Made by a program: the position numbers and the translations under genes
Notes under the pieces: model-generated
What the model was told of the DNA's origin: nothing
Databases searched by the model: none
Seen by the model: the letters and a program-made list of their open reading frames with translations, nothing else
Assembly: GCA_028822845.1 (NCBI GenBank)
Contig: JAPKCS010000019.1
Coordinates: 1 to 40,188 of the forward strand
Direction: 5' to 3'
Source: Candidatus Poseidoniaceae archaeon
GTDB lineage: Archaea; Thermoplasmatota; Poseidoniia; Poseidoniales; Poseidoniaceae
Length of the DNA stretch: 40,188 nucleotides
Part shown: positions 17,311 through 25,633 of the stretch, one piece after another
How the letters are laid out: the number at the start of each line of letters is the position of its first letter
How positions within the stretch are numbered: the stretch's first letter is position 1

Positions 17311-17946
17311 ATGACGATTTGGCATGAGCGTTGGTCCGCCAACCAAATTGGCTTTCACCGAGCGGTTCCCAACGATCTTCTGACCAAGCACTGGGCTGCA
17401 ATCGGTGCTGCACCTGACGCTCATGTTCTCGTTCCACTGTGCGGAAAAAGCCTCGATATGCACTGGTTGGTCGAACAAGGACACAGCGTCACCGGCGTCG
17501 AATTGGTCGAAACGGCTGTTCAAGCTTTTTTTCAAGAGATGAATGTAAAACCCACCATCGAAACCAACGGAGGCATCGCTCGTTATGCCTTCGCCAAGAA
17601 TGCCATTCTCCAAGGTGATCTCTTCGCAATCCGTCCTTCCATGGACCCATACGAGGCATGGTATGACCGGGCTGCATTGGTGGCACTGCCCTCTTCCATG
17701 CGTCCTGATTATGTCGGCCAGATTCACTCACTTTGCGCTGCAGGCGCGGTTGGTTTGATGATCACCTTCGCCTACCCGCAGGACCAGATGCAAGGGCCTC
17801 CATTTTCGTTACCGGATGATGAAGTTCAGCGCCTGTTTGGTTCGAGGTTCGATGTGGAACTGCTCGATAAAATCGACCTGGAAGATGAAAAGCAGCGTGG
17901 ACTCAGCAGCCTGACTTCATCGGTGTACAAATTGACTCGACAATGA
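17311..17946 (+). CDS. tpm: Thiopurine S-methyltransferase (bacterial TPMT family)
   Basis: 211 residues, the usual length of bacterial TPMT. The family blocks are nearly textbook: WHERWSANQIGFH at the N-terminus, VLVPLCGKSLDMHWLVEQGH (SAM-binding motif I) followed by VTGVEL, and AWYDRAALVALPSSMR. The family methylates sulfur, selenium or tellurium nucleophiles with SAM; in bacteria it often serves metalloid or thiol detoxification, and the natural substrate here is unknown. It follows the GT2 gene by 11 bases, probably in one transcript, though no functional link is evident. The family is bacterial and eukaryotic, so the gene was probably acquired from bacteria. Its stop is one base from the convergent stop of the giant beta-helix gene. 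Confidence 0.92.
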   Translation: MTIWHERWSANQIGFHRAVPNDLLTKHWAAIGAAPDAHVLVPLCGKSLDMHWLVEQGHSVTGVELVETAVQAFFQEMNVKPTIETNGGIARYAFAKNAILQGDLFAIRPSMDPYEAWYDRAALVALPSSMRPDYVGQIHSLCAAGAVGLMITFAYPQDQMQGPPFSLPDDEVQRLFGSRFDVELLDKIDLEDEKQRGLSSLTSSVYKLTRQ

Positions 17947-17947
17947 A

Positions 17948-20900
17948 TCAAACATTGTCCCAATCAAGGTCAGTGCCCTTCAACGGTTGAGGCTCCTCTT
18001 CATTGCCTTCTTCCTCGGCTTCGACTTCCGAAGCGCCGTCGATCAAACCACCTTCAAGCGTCACGGGAGAATCCTCCACAGTGGCGTCGGTCGGTGTGAT
18101 TGAACCGAAGGCGTCCCAAGATTCGATGAGGTCCAATTCTGCCAAACGTGATCTTCGACGGGCGACAAGCATTGCGCCTCCCGTGAGAACCGAAATGAAC
18201 GTCAAAACAGCCCCGAGTAAGAGCATCGGTCGGTTGTCGTTTGGAGGGGCGTTGACATTAAGGGTCACGCTCAAGACTTCCACATTGGCTTCGTCCCCAT
18301 CCCCGTCAGTGGCGATGACCTTCATGTTTGGTCGTCCAGATGATTCTGGATTCAGTTCCATGCTTCCAGTCCAGACATGATCTCCATCTGGGTCCGAGAG
18401 GTTCATTTCCCAAAGTTGAAGGTTGTATTTGACCGTCACACGGACATCGTTTGTTGTTCCATCAGCGTCATCCATTGTCACTGAAACGGTGAGTGTGTTC
18501 ACTTCACCGGCAATCAGTTCCGATGGCGTATAGACCAAATCTGAAAGTCGAGGCAGGCTTGATTGGACCGTGATGTTAGCAAAGACTTCATCCATGCCAT
18601 CCCGACTGTCTTTGATGTAAAGTGAAATTTTATGATCGCCAGGTAAGAATTGAACCTCATCAAGGCTCTTGGTCGAGAGGATGGTGTACGTGCCATTCAG
18701 AGCCCAATGTCGCCATTCTCTGGTGACCATGTCGTCATCAGCGTCAGTTGATTCCTCACTCAAAACCACATACGCTCCCGCAGTGATTGAATCCCTGTTC
18801 TCAGGTGAAATCATGACGGCAATCGGGTCTGATTGACCCACTGTGAGGGTGATGAAAGAATTGGAAACCATTCCATTTACATCTTCAAGGGTGATTTCCA
18901 TGGTATGGGTCCCAGCAGGGAGGTTGCTGATGTGGGTCACGTTTGGTGCAACGCTGTCCAACAGCGGTTCGTTCAGCAAATCACTTCGAACGGTCATGGT
19001 GAACTCATCCCCATCGTAGTCAACGGACTGGACTGCGTTCCAAAACACAGAATCAGAAGATCGGAAGATTTCGCCATCGACAGGCGAAACCAAATCCAAC
19101 ACCGGTGCAGAGGTTGTGACTTCAATGGTGTGATTGACGGTCACGGGTTGGTGGATGCCATCGTCAAGGCTCAACGAAATCTGGTGCGTACCAGCAGAAA
19201 GTCGAGTATCAAAGAGAAGCCAATCTTCACCTTCTGGAGTCAATCGCCCGTCCAAATCGCTGGACCAAACTACAATGAGGTATTCTGACCCACCGAATGG
19301 GTCACTGTCTGCACAATGCCAACTGCCGTTTTCTGGGAAGGTCGAACACGCTGCATCGTAATCCCCTGATCCATTGGCAGAGAACCAAATTAATTCTGAG
19401 GAAGTGTATGTGACGGTTGATTCAGGGGTTGAAATCTCAGTACGGGGCGGGGAATTCTCCACTGGTACAAGAACAGATGTGGTCTTGGTAGCATTGATGT
19501 GTTCTGGGCGATCATCGACAACCCGCATTTCAATGCTATGAACTCCGCGTGAAAGATGACCAGTCCAGACCGTGGCGTTTGCCTGATTGGACCATCCCAG
19601 TTGCCCATCAAGGCTTGACCACCATTCGACTTCAAGCACATCACCCTCTGGATCGATCGTGGTGGATCCGTCAAAGGTGACCGTCTCTTGACTTTCATTC
19701 CCGTTGCGCTGAACTTCGAACACTGGTGTTGGAACTTCATTGTAAATTTCCACAGGAATGGTGTATGTTGAAGGAGCATTGATGGCATCGGAGGCATAGA
19801 GGGTCAAATCGAAGGTTGAAGGTACGGTCTCTTCCATCGTTAAATTCATCCAAATTTCACTTGGGCAGGATGCAGCTGTGGTTTCGGATTCGATGTAGGA
19901 CCTCTCAATCCAGCAGGTCAATGCATCGCCTTCGGGATCTGAGATTCCGCTGATGTTGAAATGAACACTCTGTGTCCTTGGAATGATTAATTCTGACCAG
20001 GGCGTCAGCGATGGCGTGACATCGAAGACAATGATTGGGGGTTGGTTTGCAAGTTCAATGGTTCTGGTTTCTGAGACACAATGCCCTGCATCGTCACACA
20101 CTTCCAACGTGATGACATGGATACCATCGCTCAATCCCACAGAGGGGGCTGTCAATCCATTCCCAGTCAACACAGAGACTCCACCATCGCTCAACCAACC
20201 GTCTATGGACGAAGTCCATGTAAAGGTCAAGATGTCATCATCAAGGTCCCATGAGTCGGACGCGTTGAACTCTACTTCGCCTTGGGATGGATACACCATG
20301 CTGTCTGCGGGCGAGGTCCAGATCAGGAATGGGACTTGGTTTTCAAGCGGAAGAAGGCAGTTGACAAAGCGATCTTGGTCGAGCACCAATGATGTCGTGT
20401 TTGAAACACTGTCATAACCACATGAAACGCTGATGCTGTTGTCAGAAGAAGCCCCTGTGTTGGTCCATCGTTGACCGATGAAGTCAGGCAGTTGCACGTA
20501 ACCAAGGTCGTTTGTCGACTCCTCAACCGAGGGTTCGAATTGTGCAAAAGAGGTGTTGACATTGGCGTTTGGAATACCGTTGGTGAAGTTGTTCACCACC
20601 CACACTGTGATGTCCCAAGCCACATCGATGGTGGCTGAACCAGCGATGCTTGCCAATGTCAAATCCACGTTCACTGGTTGGTGCAGGTGCAAGTCTGAGG
20701 TGCTATCGAGTTGGATTTGGTGTGCGCCCGTTGTATCGGTGAAGCCAGACCAATTGACTTGGCTGTTCTGTAAGACAATGGAACCACTGCATGCAGCGGT
20801 CACGCTGTTGCCCGTTCCAGAAAGGGATATGTGATCAATGAGGGTCAAACAAGCCGTTCCTGTAAACTCAGTTCGACTGATCGAGGAAGGGAAGTTTCCA

Positions 20901-22750
20901 TTGTTATTGGCATCCCATTCAATTCCGCTGTGGTTTCCTGAGAGCACGAGCGAGTCCAAATTGGCTGCGGCTTTAACGAGGGATAACGCTGGAACGCCAG
21001 GGCTTTCCGAGGCAATGTTGGCGCCCTGAATGTGTATGCGTCCTCCCTGTTGACCGAGCGTCAAGCCTTGATTGTCAGCCATAAAGGCCGGACGGTTTGG
21101 ATTGTTATCAGACAAGGTGAGGTTTTGCAGCCACAGGTCCACTGAATTCAAAGCATAAACGCCTGAACCTGTCGACCCTTCCACCGTGCAGCTACGGCAT
21201 GTTACATCGCCTGATGATGATTCAATGTCGTTTGATTTCTCATAGAATAATCCGGCTTGATCACCGAGGGAAGCCGTAGCAGGGTCGCCACCGTTGTTGA
21301 GAGCGGTGAGGTTCTCGAAGGTCACGTACCTTGCATCAAAGACATGGGCTCCTGACTCTGCGTTGTCGGCCAAGTCTAGCCCATCGACGACCACTGTGGC
21401 TTTGTCGATAAAGAGGCCATCTTTGGAATTGTTATGCAGGTTCCAATCCGAACCCTGCATGGCACCGCCAGAAGTGGACGAAACGCCAGGACCAACGGAC
21501 CCTGAAACGGTCAGGCCGTCAAAATGAGGTGCGAAAAAGGATGAACGGACCGCCACCCCTGCTTCATGAGGCCCTTGTCCTGGATCACCGGAATCGAGCA
21601 CCGTCAAGTTGCGGAATGTGGTCGAACTGTCAACAAAGTAAAGGCGAACTCCCACGGTGGTTGAGTCCTCAACCAAGGTGTTCTCAAACCAAGCACCTGT
21701 TGCGTTGACATCAATCGCTGCAAACCCGATGTTCGCAGTTTTTGCACCGGGCCCGCCGGTCCCACGAACCGTTAGGTTGGTGAAATCTGCGGTCTCATAA
21801 TTGGTGTAATTCGTATGGTTGAATTTGTCAACATAAACGCCCCTGTACATTGAATTGCTTACCGTTGCGTCTTTGATGACGGCTCGGGTATAACCACCAT
21901 CGTCAATGTGCTGAACAACAATGCCGTTGTCCGACTTATCGATGCTAAGGTTGGTGAGCAACGGTTGGCTGTCTTCCACCCAAACCCCTGCTGCAGTGAC
22001 CCACGAAGAACCGCTGATGTTGTCCATGACGATGTTCCGGAGCAGCCCTCCTGAGCCGCCCCAAATGTTGATTCCACGCGTCAAAATATCAGTGAAGTAG
22101 GCTCCATCGATGATGGGGGTGGAACCGTCACCAATCGAAAGACCAAGCCCGTAACGCCAATCGTTCTGAACGGGAACCATTCGGCCAGCTTGGTCGATGT
22201 AAAGGTCATGAATCACTGGGGAAGCACTGCTGAAGAGATCAAGACCAACGCGGTCAGGATTGATGATGGTGAGGTTGGTGAACAGTGGATTGCTTCCGAA
22301 AATGGTCACAGCGTAAATGGCGTCTTCAATGGTTAAATTATGAATCACGGATCCCCGACCGTTTGAACTGCTGTTGAATTGAAGACCTTCATGATCTAAG
22401 GTGGCGAAAGAGAACATCACCACAGGACAACTGCTCGTCCCTTCCACCGTGAGGCGCCCTTCGATGTAAATCCGAGCCCCAGCACCAAGTTCAATCTGAG
22501 TGCATGCACTTACAATCAATTCATCGAACACGGCAACGGTGTATGAGGTGGTCACCGTGACGGTTCCAGACCATGTCGTTTGGGCTTTTGGAGAAGCATG
22601 TTCCGGTGCTAAAACCTCATCTTCAAGAGGGTCCGAAATCGATGAAAGAGCGCCTGTGAATGGGGTGCAAATAAGCAAAGCAACCAACATCAAGGCCGAC
22701 CATTGACGAAGGTGCTTGGGTTGCATAGCGACAGGTCGGCGCAAATGCAT
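17948..22750 (-). CDS. Giant surface protein: right-handed beta-helix plus PKD/Ig-like domains, C-terminal membrane anchor
   Basis: 1600 residues from the ATG at 22750; an in-frame ATG at 22726 (MQPKHLRQWSALMLVALLIC) gives a more standard signal peptide and may be the true start. Residues about 50-650 repeat short strand-turn units of the parallel beta-helix (PbH1/NosD-like) type, for example FTNLTIINPDRVGLDLF and YVTFENLTALNNGGD, with very many N-L-T sequons. Residues about 760-1490 are tandem PKD/Ig-like modules, with phrases such as FNASDSWDLDDDILTFTW and DPEGDALTCW. A membrane helix (about 1505-1530, MLLLGAVLTFISVLTGGAMLVA) and a cytoplasmic tail rich in Glu end the protein. The beta-helix fold commonly binds or cuts polysaccharides; no catalytic residues could be assigned, so glycan binding or adhesion is inferred. 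Confidence 0.9.
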   Translation of the reverse strand: MHLRRPVAMQPKHLRQWSALMLVALLICTPFTGALSSISDPLEDEVLAPEHASPKAQTTWSGTVTVTTSYTVAVFDELIVSACTQIELGAGARIYIEGRLTVEGTSSCPVVMFSFATLDHEGLQFNSSSNGRGSVIHNLTIEDAIYAVTIFGSNPLFTNLTIINPDRVGLDLFSSASPVIHDLYIDQAGRMVPVQNDWRYGLGLSIGDGSTPIIDGAYFTDILTRGINIWGGSGGLLRNIVMDNISGSSWVTAAGVWVEDSQPLLTNLSIDKSDNGIVVQHIDDGGYTRAVIKDATVSNSMYRGVYVDKFNHTNYTNYETADFTNLTVRGTGGPGAKTANIGFAAIDVNATGAWFENTLVEDSTTVGVRLYFVDSSTTFRNLTVLDSGDPGQGPHEAGVAVRSSFFAPHFDGLTVSGSVGPGVSSTSGGAMQGSDWNLHNNSKDGLFIDKATVVVDGLDLADNAESGAHVFDARYVTFENLTALNNGGDPATASLGDQAGLFYEKSNDIESSSGDVTCRSCTVEGSTGSGVYALNSVDLWLQNLTLSDNNPNRPAFMADNQGLTLGQQGGRIHIQGANIASESPGVPALSLVKAAANLDSLVLSGNHSGIEWDANNNGNFPSSISRTEFTGTACLTLIDHISLSGTGNSVTAACSGSIVLQNSQVNWSGFTDTTGAHQIQLDSTSDLHLHQPVNVDLTLASIAGSATIDVAWDITVWVVNNFTNGIPNANVNTSFAQFEPSVEESTNDLGYVQLPDFIGQRWTNTGASSDNSISVSCGYDSVSNTTSLVLDQDRFVNCLLPLENQVPFLIWTSPADSMVYPSQGEVEFNASDSWDLDDDILTFTWTSSIDGWLSDGGVSVLTGNGLTAPSVGLSDGIHVITLEVCDDAGHCVSETRTIELANQPPIIVFDVTPSLTPWSELIIPRTQSVHFNISGISDPEGDALTCWIERSYIESETTAASCPSEIWMNLTMEETVPSTFDLTLYASDAINAPSTYTIPVEIYNEVPTPVFEVQRNGNESQETVTFDGSTTIDPEGDVLEVEWWSSLDGQLGWSNQANATVWTGHLSRGVHSIEMRVVDDRPEHINATKTTSVLVPVENSPPRTEISTPESTVTYTSSELIWFSANGSGDYDAACSTFPENGSWHCADSDPFGGSEYLIVVWSSDLDGRLTPEGEDWLLFDTRLSAGTHQISLSLDDGIHQPVTVNHTIEVTTSAPVLDLVSPVDGEIFRSSDSVFWNAVQSVDYDGDEFTMTVRSDLLNEPLLDSVAPNVTHISNLPAGTHTMEITLEDVNGMVSNSFITLTVGQSDPIAVMISPENRDSITAGAYVVLSEESTDADDDMVTREWRHWALNGTYTILSTKSLDEVQFLPGDHKISLYIKDSRDGMDEVFANITVQSSLPRLSDLVYTPSELIAGEVNTLTVSVTMDDADGTTNDVRVTVKYNLQLWEMNLSDPDGDHVWTGSMELNPESSGRPNMKVIATDGDGDEANVEVLSVTLNVNAPPNDNRPMLLLGAVLTFISVLTGGAMLVARRRSRLAELDLIESWDAFGSITPTDATVEDSPVTLEGGLIDGASEVEAEEEGNEEEPQPLKGTDLDWDNV

Positions 22751-22762
22751 TTCAATGGTTCC

Positions 22763-22785
22763 CCTTCGTGGGTCCTCATCGAAGG
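22763..22785. promoter_or_regulatory. Spaced inverted repeat between the beta-helix gene and the Lrp-like genes
   Basis: CCTTCG at 22763-22768 and CGAAGG at 22780-22785 are exact inverted 6-base arms with an 11-base spacer, 13 bases upstream of the beta-helix gene start in the 92-base divergent gap. The arms are 17 bases centre to centre, compatible with a dimeric regulator on one DNA face, but arms this short can arise by chance. Confidence 0.25.
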
Positions 22786-22833
22786 CTCATGGTGGAGATT
22801 CTAATTCGCAACCAATAAGGCCGGACTTTCTCT

Positions 22834-22840
22834 GGGGTGA
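22834..22840 (+). promoter_or_regulatory. GGGGTGA ribosome binding site
   Basis: GGGGTGA lies 2 bases before the ATG at 22843 and matches the anti-Shine-Dalgarno end of archaeal 16S rRNA. It supports a start at 22843 rather than at the GTG at 22837, which lies inside the site. Confidence 0.5.
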
Positions 22841-22842
22841 CC

Positions 22843-23076
22843 ATGCCTGAGGCATTTGTCCTGTTCAAAACCCTCCCCTCACACGAGCGAGAGGTGTACT
22901 TAGCGCTTGCTGGCCACAAATCGATTGCAGAAGTTCACGCCCTCTATGGCGAATTTGATCTTCTGGTGAGGGTGAGTTCAGAAAACGCTGGTGAATTGAC
23001 ATCGATGTTGATGCGTGAATTCCGTCAGATTTCAGGTGTGAAAGAAACACAGACCCTCATTGCGGTCGAATATTGA
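22843..23076 (+). CDS. Stand-alone Lrp/AsnC ligand-binding (RAM) domain protein 1
   Basis: 77 residues, a whole Lrp/AsnC effector-binding domain and nothing else. The beta-alpha-beta-beta-alpha-beta pattern is visible, with IAEVHALYGEFDLLVRVSSE (family pattern V.e.~.v.G.yD.ll.v) and a closing GVKETQTLIAVEY strand. The N-terminal helix-turn-helix of full Lrp regulators is absent. In this family such domains assemble into dimers and octameric rings that bind amino acids or other small ligands, and HTH-less members act as sensors or partners of full regulators. The next gene encodes a second such domain 9 bases downstream, so the two may form mixed rings. It is divergent from the giant beta-helix gene. 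Confidence 0.87.
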   Translation: MPEAFVLFKTLPSHEREVYLALAGHKSIAEVHALYGEFDLLVRVSSENAGELTSMLMREFRQISGVKETQTLIAVEY

Positions 23077-23081
23077 GGTGA
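23075..23081 (+). promoter_or_regulatory. GAGGTGA ribosome binding site overlapping the upstream stop
   Basis: GAGGTGA shares two bases with the stop codon of the first RAM-domain gene. Its distance is 4 bases to the ATG at 23086 and only 1 base to the ATG at 23083, which favours 23086. The arrangement suggests translational coupling of the two genes. Confidence 0.6.
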
Positions 23082-23085
23082 GATG

Positions 23086-23319
23086 ATGGCGATTGGATTT
23101 GTACTCATTACGACGCAACCTGGACGTGAACATGAAGTTCGCAAGGCCTTGGATAGCATTGAATTCGTCACGGACCGATGGATGTTATTCGGTGCATATG
23201 ACCTGATTGCTCGGGTTCAAGCCGATGATGAATACACACTCACACGGTGCATCGTCGAAGACATTCGAATCATCGAGGGCATCGCTGATACCAAGACCCT
23301 CATCGGTGCCGAACTTTGA
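23086..23319 (+). CDS. Stand-alone Lrp/AsnC ligand-binding (RAM) domain protein 2
   Basis: 77 residues (78 if the ATG at 23083 is used). Again a bare RAM domain: GFVLITTQPGREHEVRKAL, then FVTDRWMLFGAYDLIARVQA (the family's GxYD block), then GIADTKTLIGAEL as the last strand. It is a clear paralogue of the preceding gene, yet the two differ through most of their length, which fits an old duplication with divided roles. There is no DNA-binding domain, so any effect on transcription would need a partner. The winged-helix ATPase gene is convergent and directly adjacent, stop codon to stop codon with no spacer. Confidence 0.87.
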   Translation: MAIGFVLITTQPGREHEVRKALDSIEFVTDRWMLFGAYDLIARVQADDEYTLTRCIVEDIRIIEGIADTKTLIGAEL

Positions 23320-25548
23320 TCACAGAAGTGAATGAAGCTGGGTTTCAAGCATTTTAGCCGCTCGTGGGCATCCTGCTGCACGGTGCTGGGTGATGGCTTC
23401 CCTCAAAGCGACTCGACGCATGCTTGACTGCAGGTGTGATTTACAGGTCCACCAACGGGCATTGATGCGATGAAGCGTTGCGTTGTTGGCAGATCGTTTT
23501 GGCGCCGCAATCGTGTCAAAGATTTCCTTGGCTTTCACTGCATCCCGCTCCTGAAGGTGCTCGACGAGGGCGAGGCGAAGCGCATCTGCGCGAATTGTAT
23601 TGGTTTGCGCCGCTATAGCCAGGTGCATTTCCTCAAGTCCTTGTGCCACTTCAGAAGCGCTTTTGGCCTTCAGCAGGGTTGCTTTTGCCGCCATGCTTTG
23701 CAGAAGAGGTTGGGCTAAACCACCAATTCCTGCCAGCGAGGTTCGAAGGCGTTGTGCTTTTTCGAAGTCCGCTTCTTGAAGGGCCAAAGCATGTTGAATC
23801 ATTGACATGGCAACAAGGGTGACAGAACGTTCCTCGGGTGCGTCTTGAGGAAGTTTGACTTTCGAGAGGTAATGTTTGACATCGTTTGACAATGTTGGAT
23901 CGGTTTGATTGTGGATGCGGTCATCAAGACGACGTGCTGCTGCTGCAAGCGCCATTCGGTTGGTGTCGCTTTGTACCTCGGAGGACAAACCTGCTTCGAT
24001 GAGTTCCTCAGCCTCTTCCACCCTGCCCTCAAGCATAGCCAAACCGAAGGCTACCTGCCTCGATTCTGCCGAATCATCAATCGATTCCAGATGGCGCCGA
24101 GCATGTTCGGGCTCACAGCGCTCAATGGCCACCTTTCCTGCGAGGTAATGCAAATGCGAAGGCTCTGAAGACACTTTAATCGCCTGCTCCAACAGGACTG
24201 AGAAAGCCCCTGAATGAGTTTCAACGAACCGTTCCATCTCAAGATCGAGTTGGGCATCAACGCCTTCCTCAAGGCTAGCTATGCGATGGTAAAGGAGAAT
24301 GATGTGATCATCTGCTGTTTCTGCTAAGCTTTCCCAATGGGTCACGGCAGCTTGGTGCAGTCGGTGCGTCGTCTCGTCATCAAGCGCAGAACGGCGAACG
24401 TTTCGAACCAGATGTTGGATTTCCATTTTCTCGAGGTTTGAAGTCCATCTCAAAAAGGCGTAGTCGTCCAAAATACCGACAACTTCGCTGTCAAACGCCT
24501 TGCTTGCTTCGATTGGCATCGGCACCATCACGATGTGATCAAGAGCTGTTCTGGTGGAATCATCGAGGGTTGAAAGCACAACATTCTCCACATAGGATTG
24601 GACATCAGCACCTGCTTCAGGAAGAGGTATTCCATCTTCATGAAGTAAAATGGCCAAGGGGTGGCCACCCAATCGTTCTGCGATGCGCAAGCGTTCGTCC
24701 TCCGGCAGCGTGTCACCAAGCAAGAGGGCTGCGTCTTGGACCTCGAGCGATGGAATGGCAATTCGAGGAAACGCTTCGGGGAACGGCATGGGTTCCCTTC
24801 CAATCAGCAGCATGTGAGCCGCATGTTCCTCGCCAAGTTGGGTACAAAAGGAACGAATTGAATCAATGTGGCGTCCAGAAATGAGGTGAGCGTCATCGAT
24901 GACCAACATCTCTCCTTTGCATTTCTTGGCCGCATATTCGACCAAGGCTTGGTTGTTTTTTGGCAGTGGTCCTTTGAAACCCCATTGCTCACATAAGGCA
25001 TGAAGGTCAGTAAATTCACCAACCTGCGCCCATCGAACATTGGCACCAGATTCCAACAAATGCTCGCTAACAAGACCACCGATCGTCGTTTTCCCAATTC
25101 CAGGCAAACCACTGAGCGCCAAGCAGTGCTGTTCACGAACCTGTTCACTTACTTCGGCTGCAAGGTGCTGACGACCGTGTATTTTCCCAAGGGTTGGCAA
25201 TGTTCCAAACGAGGTCCCACGTGATGATTTTTTCTTTTGTTTCGTTGCACCAAGGGCTTCGAGGCTTTGACGACCAACCTCGGTGAGGTGGTAGACATGC
25301 CTGCGCCGAGAACCGCCGCCAATCACGTGGGCTTTTCGCTTGAAAATCAGACCCTGTTCTTCCAACACATTCAGGGGAATATTCAGGGCACTGCGCACGA
25401 CACCAAGCGCTTCGCTGATGCCAGGTACGGAAAGGTCTCGGTTGACATCCCAAGCCTTCTCCATCGCAGGTGAGCAACGACCAAGCCAGCGTAAAATACG
25501 CTCTTGTGGGGTCGATATGGCAGCAACCATGTCCCTTCCAATGACCAT
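23320..25548 (-). CDS. Winged-helix STAND-type NTPase regulator with helical-repeat C-terminus
   Basis: 742 residues from the ATG at 25548; ATGs at 25578 and 25530 (the latter preceded by GGAAGG) are alternatives. Residues about 6-90 form a winged helix (TPQERILRWLGRC, ISEALGVVRSALNIPLNVLE, then a wing ending YHLTEVGRQ). A P-loop NTPase follows, with Walker A GLPGIGKTT (about 147-155), Walker B EMLVIDDAH (about 211-219), a MLLIGRE sensor and a GGHPLA motif (about 295) like the GLPLA of NB-ARC/STAND proteins. The rest (about 400-742) is alpha-helical with TPR-like spacing. STAND proteins are ligand-triggered switches; MalT is a transcription activator of this class, though its HTH is at the other end. 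A signal-responsive regulator is inferred. It is divergent from uvrC and convergent with the RAM genes. Confidence 0.85.
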   Translation of the reverse strand: MVIGRDMVAAISTPQERILRWLGRCSPAMEKAWDVNRDLSVPGISEALGVVRSALNIPLNVLEEQGLIFKRKAHVIGGGSRRRHVYHLTEVGRQSLEALGATKQKKKSSRGTSFGTLPTLGKIHGRQHLAAEVSEQVREQHCLALSGLPGIGKTTIGGLVSEHLLESGANVRWAQVGEFTDLHALCEQWGFKGPLPKNNQALVEYAAKKCKGEMLVIDDAHLISGRHIDSIRSFCTQLGEEHAAHMLLIGREPMPFPEAFPRIAIPSLEVQDAALLLGDTLPEDERLRIAERLGGHPLAILLHEDGIPLPEAGADVQSYVENVVLSTLDDSTRTALDHIVMVPMPIEASKAFDSEVVGILDDYAFLRWTSNLEKMEIQHLVRNVRRSALDDETTHRLHQAAVTHWESLAETADDHIILLYHRIASLEEGVDAQLDLEMERFVETHSGAFSVLLEQAIKVSSEPSHLHYLAGKVAIERCEPEHARRHLESIDDSAESRQVAFGLAMLEGRVEEAEELIEAGLSSEVQSDTNRMALAAAARRLDDRIHNQTDPTLSNDVKHYLSKVKLPQDAPEERSVTLVAMSMIQHALALQEADFEKAQRLRTSLAGIGGLAQPLLQSMAAKATLLKAKSASEVAQGLEEMHLAIAAQTNTIRADALRLALVEHLQERDAVKAKEIFDTIAAPKRSANNATLHRINARWWTCKSHLQSSMRRVALREAITQHRAAGCPRAAKMLETQLHSLL

Positions 25549-25633
25549 GTTGCTTTCTAACCACCGCTTTTCCTGCATCAACCTTGATGGGTGGAGGGGT
25601 TTCCTTTTTTGGGGGCGGCGATGAGCAGAGGCT
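25549..25633. promoter_or_regulatory. Divergent promoter region, STAND regulator / uvrC
   Basis: 85 bases between divergent starts must hold both promoters if the chosen starts are right. The clearest element is TTTTTTGGGGGCG at 25605-25617, 16 bases before the uvrC ATG. A similar AAAAAAGGGGGGCG occurs 13 bases before the ATG at 32954. No convincing TATA box was seen. Confidence 0.3.
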
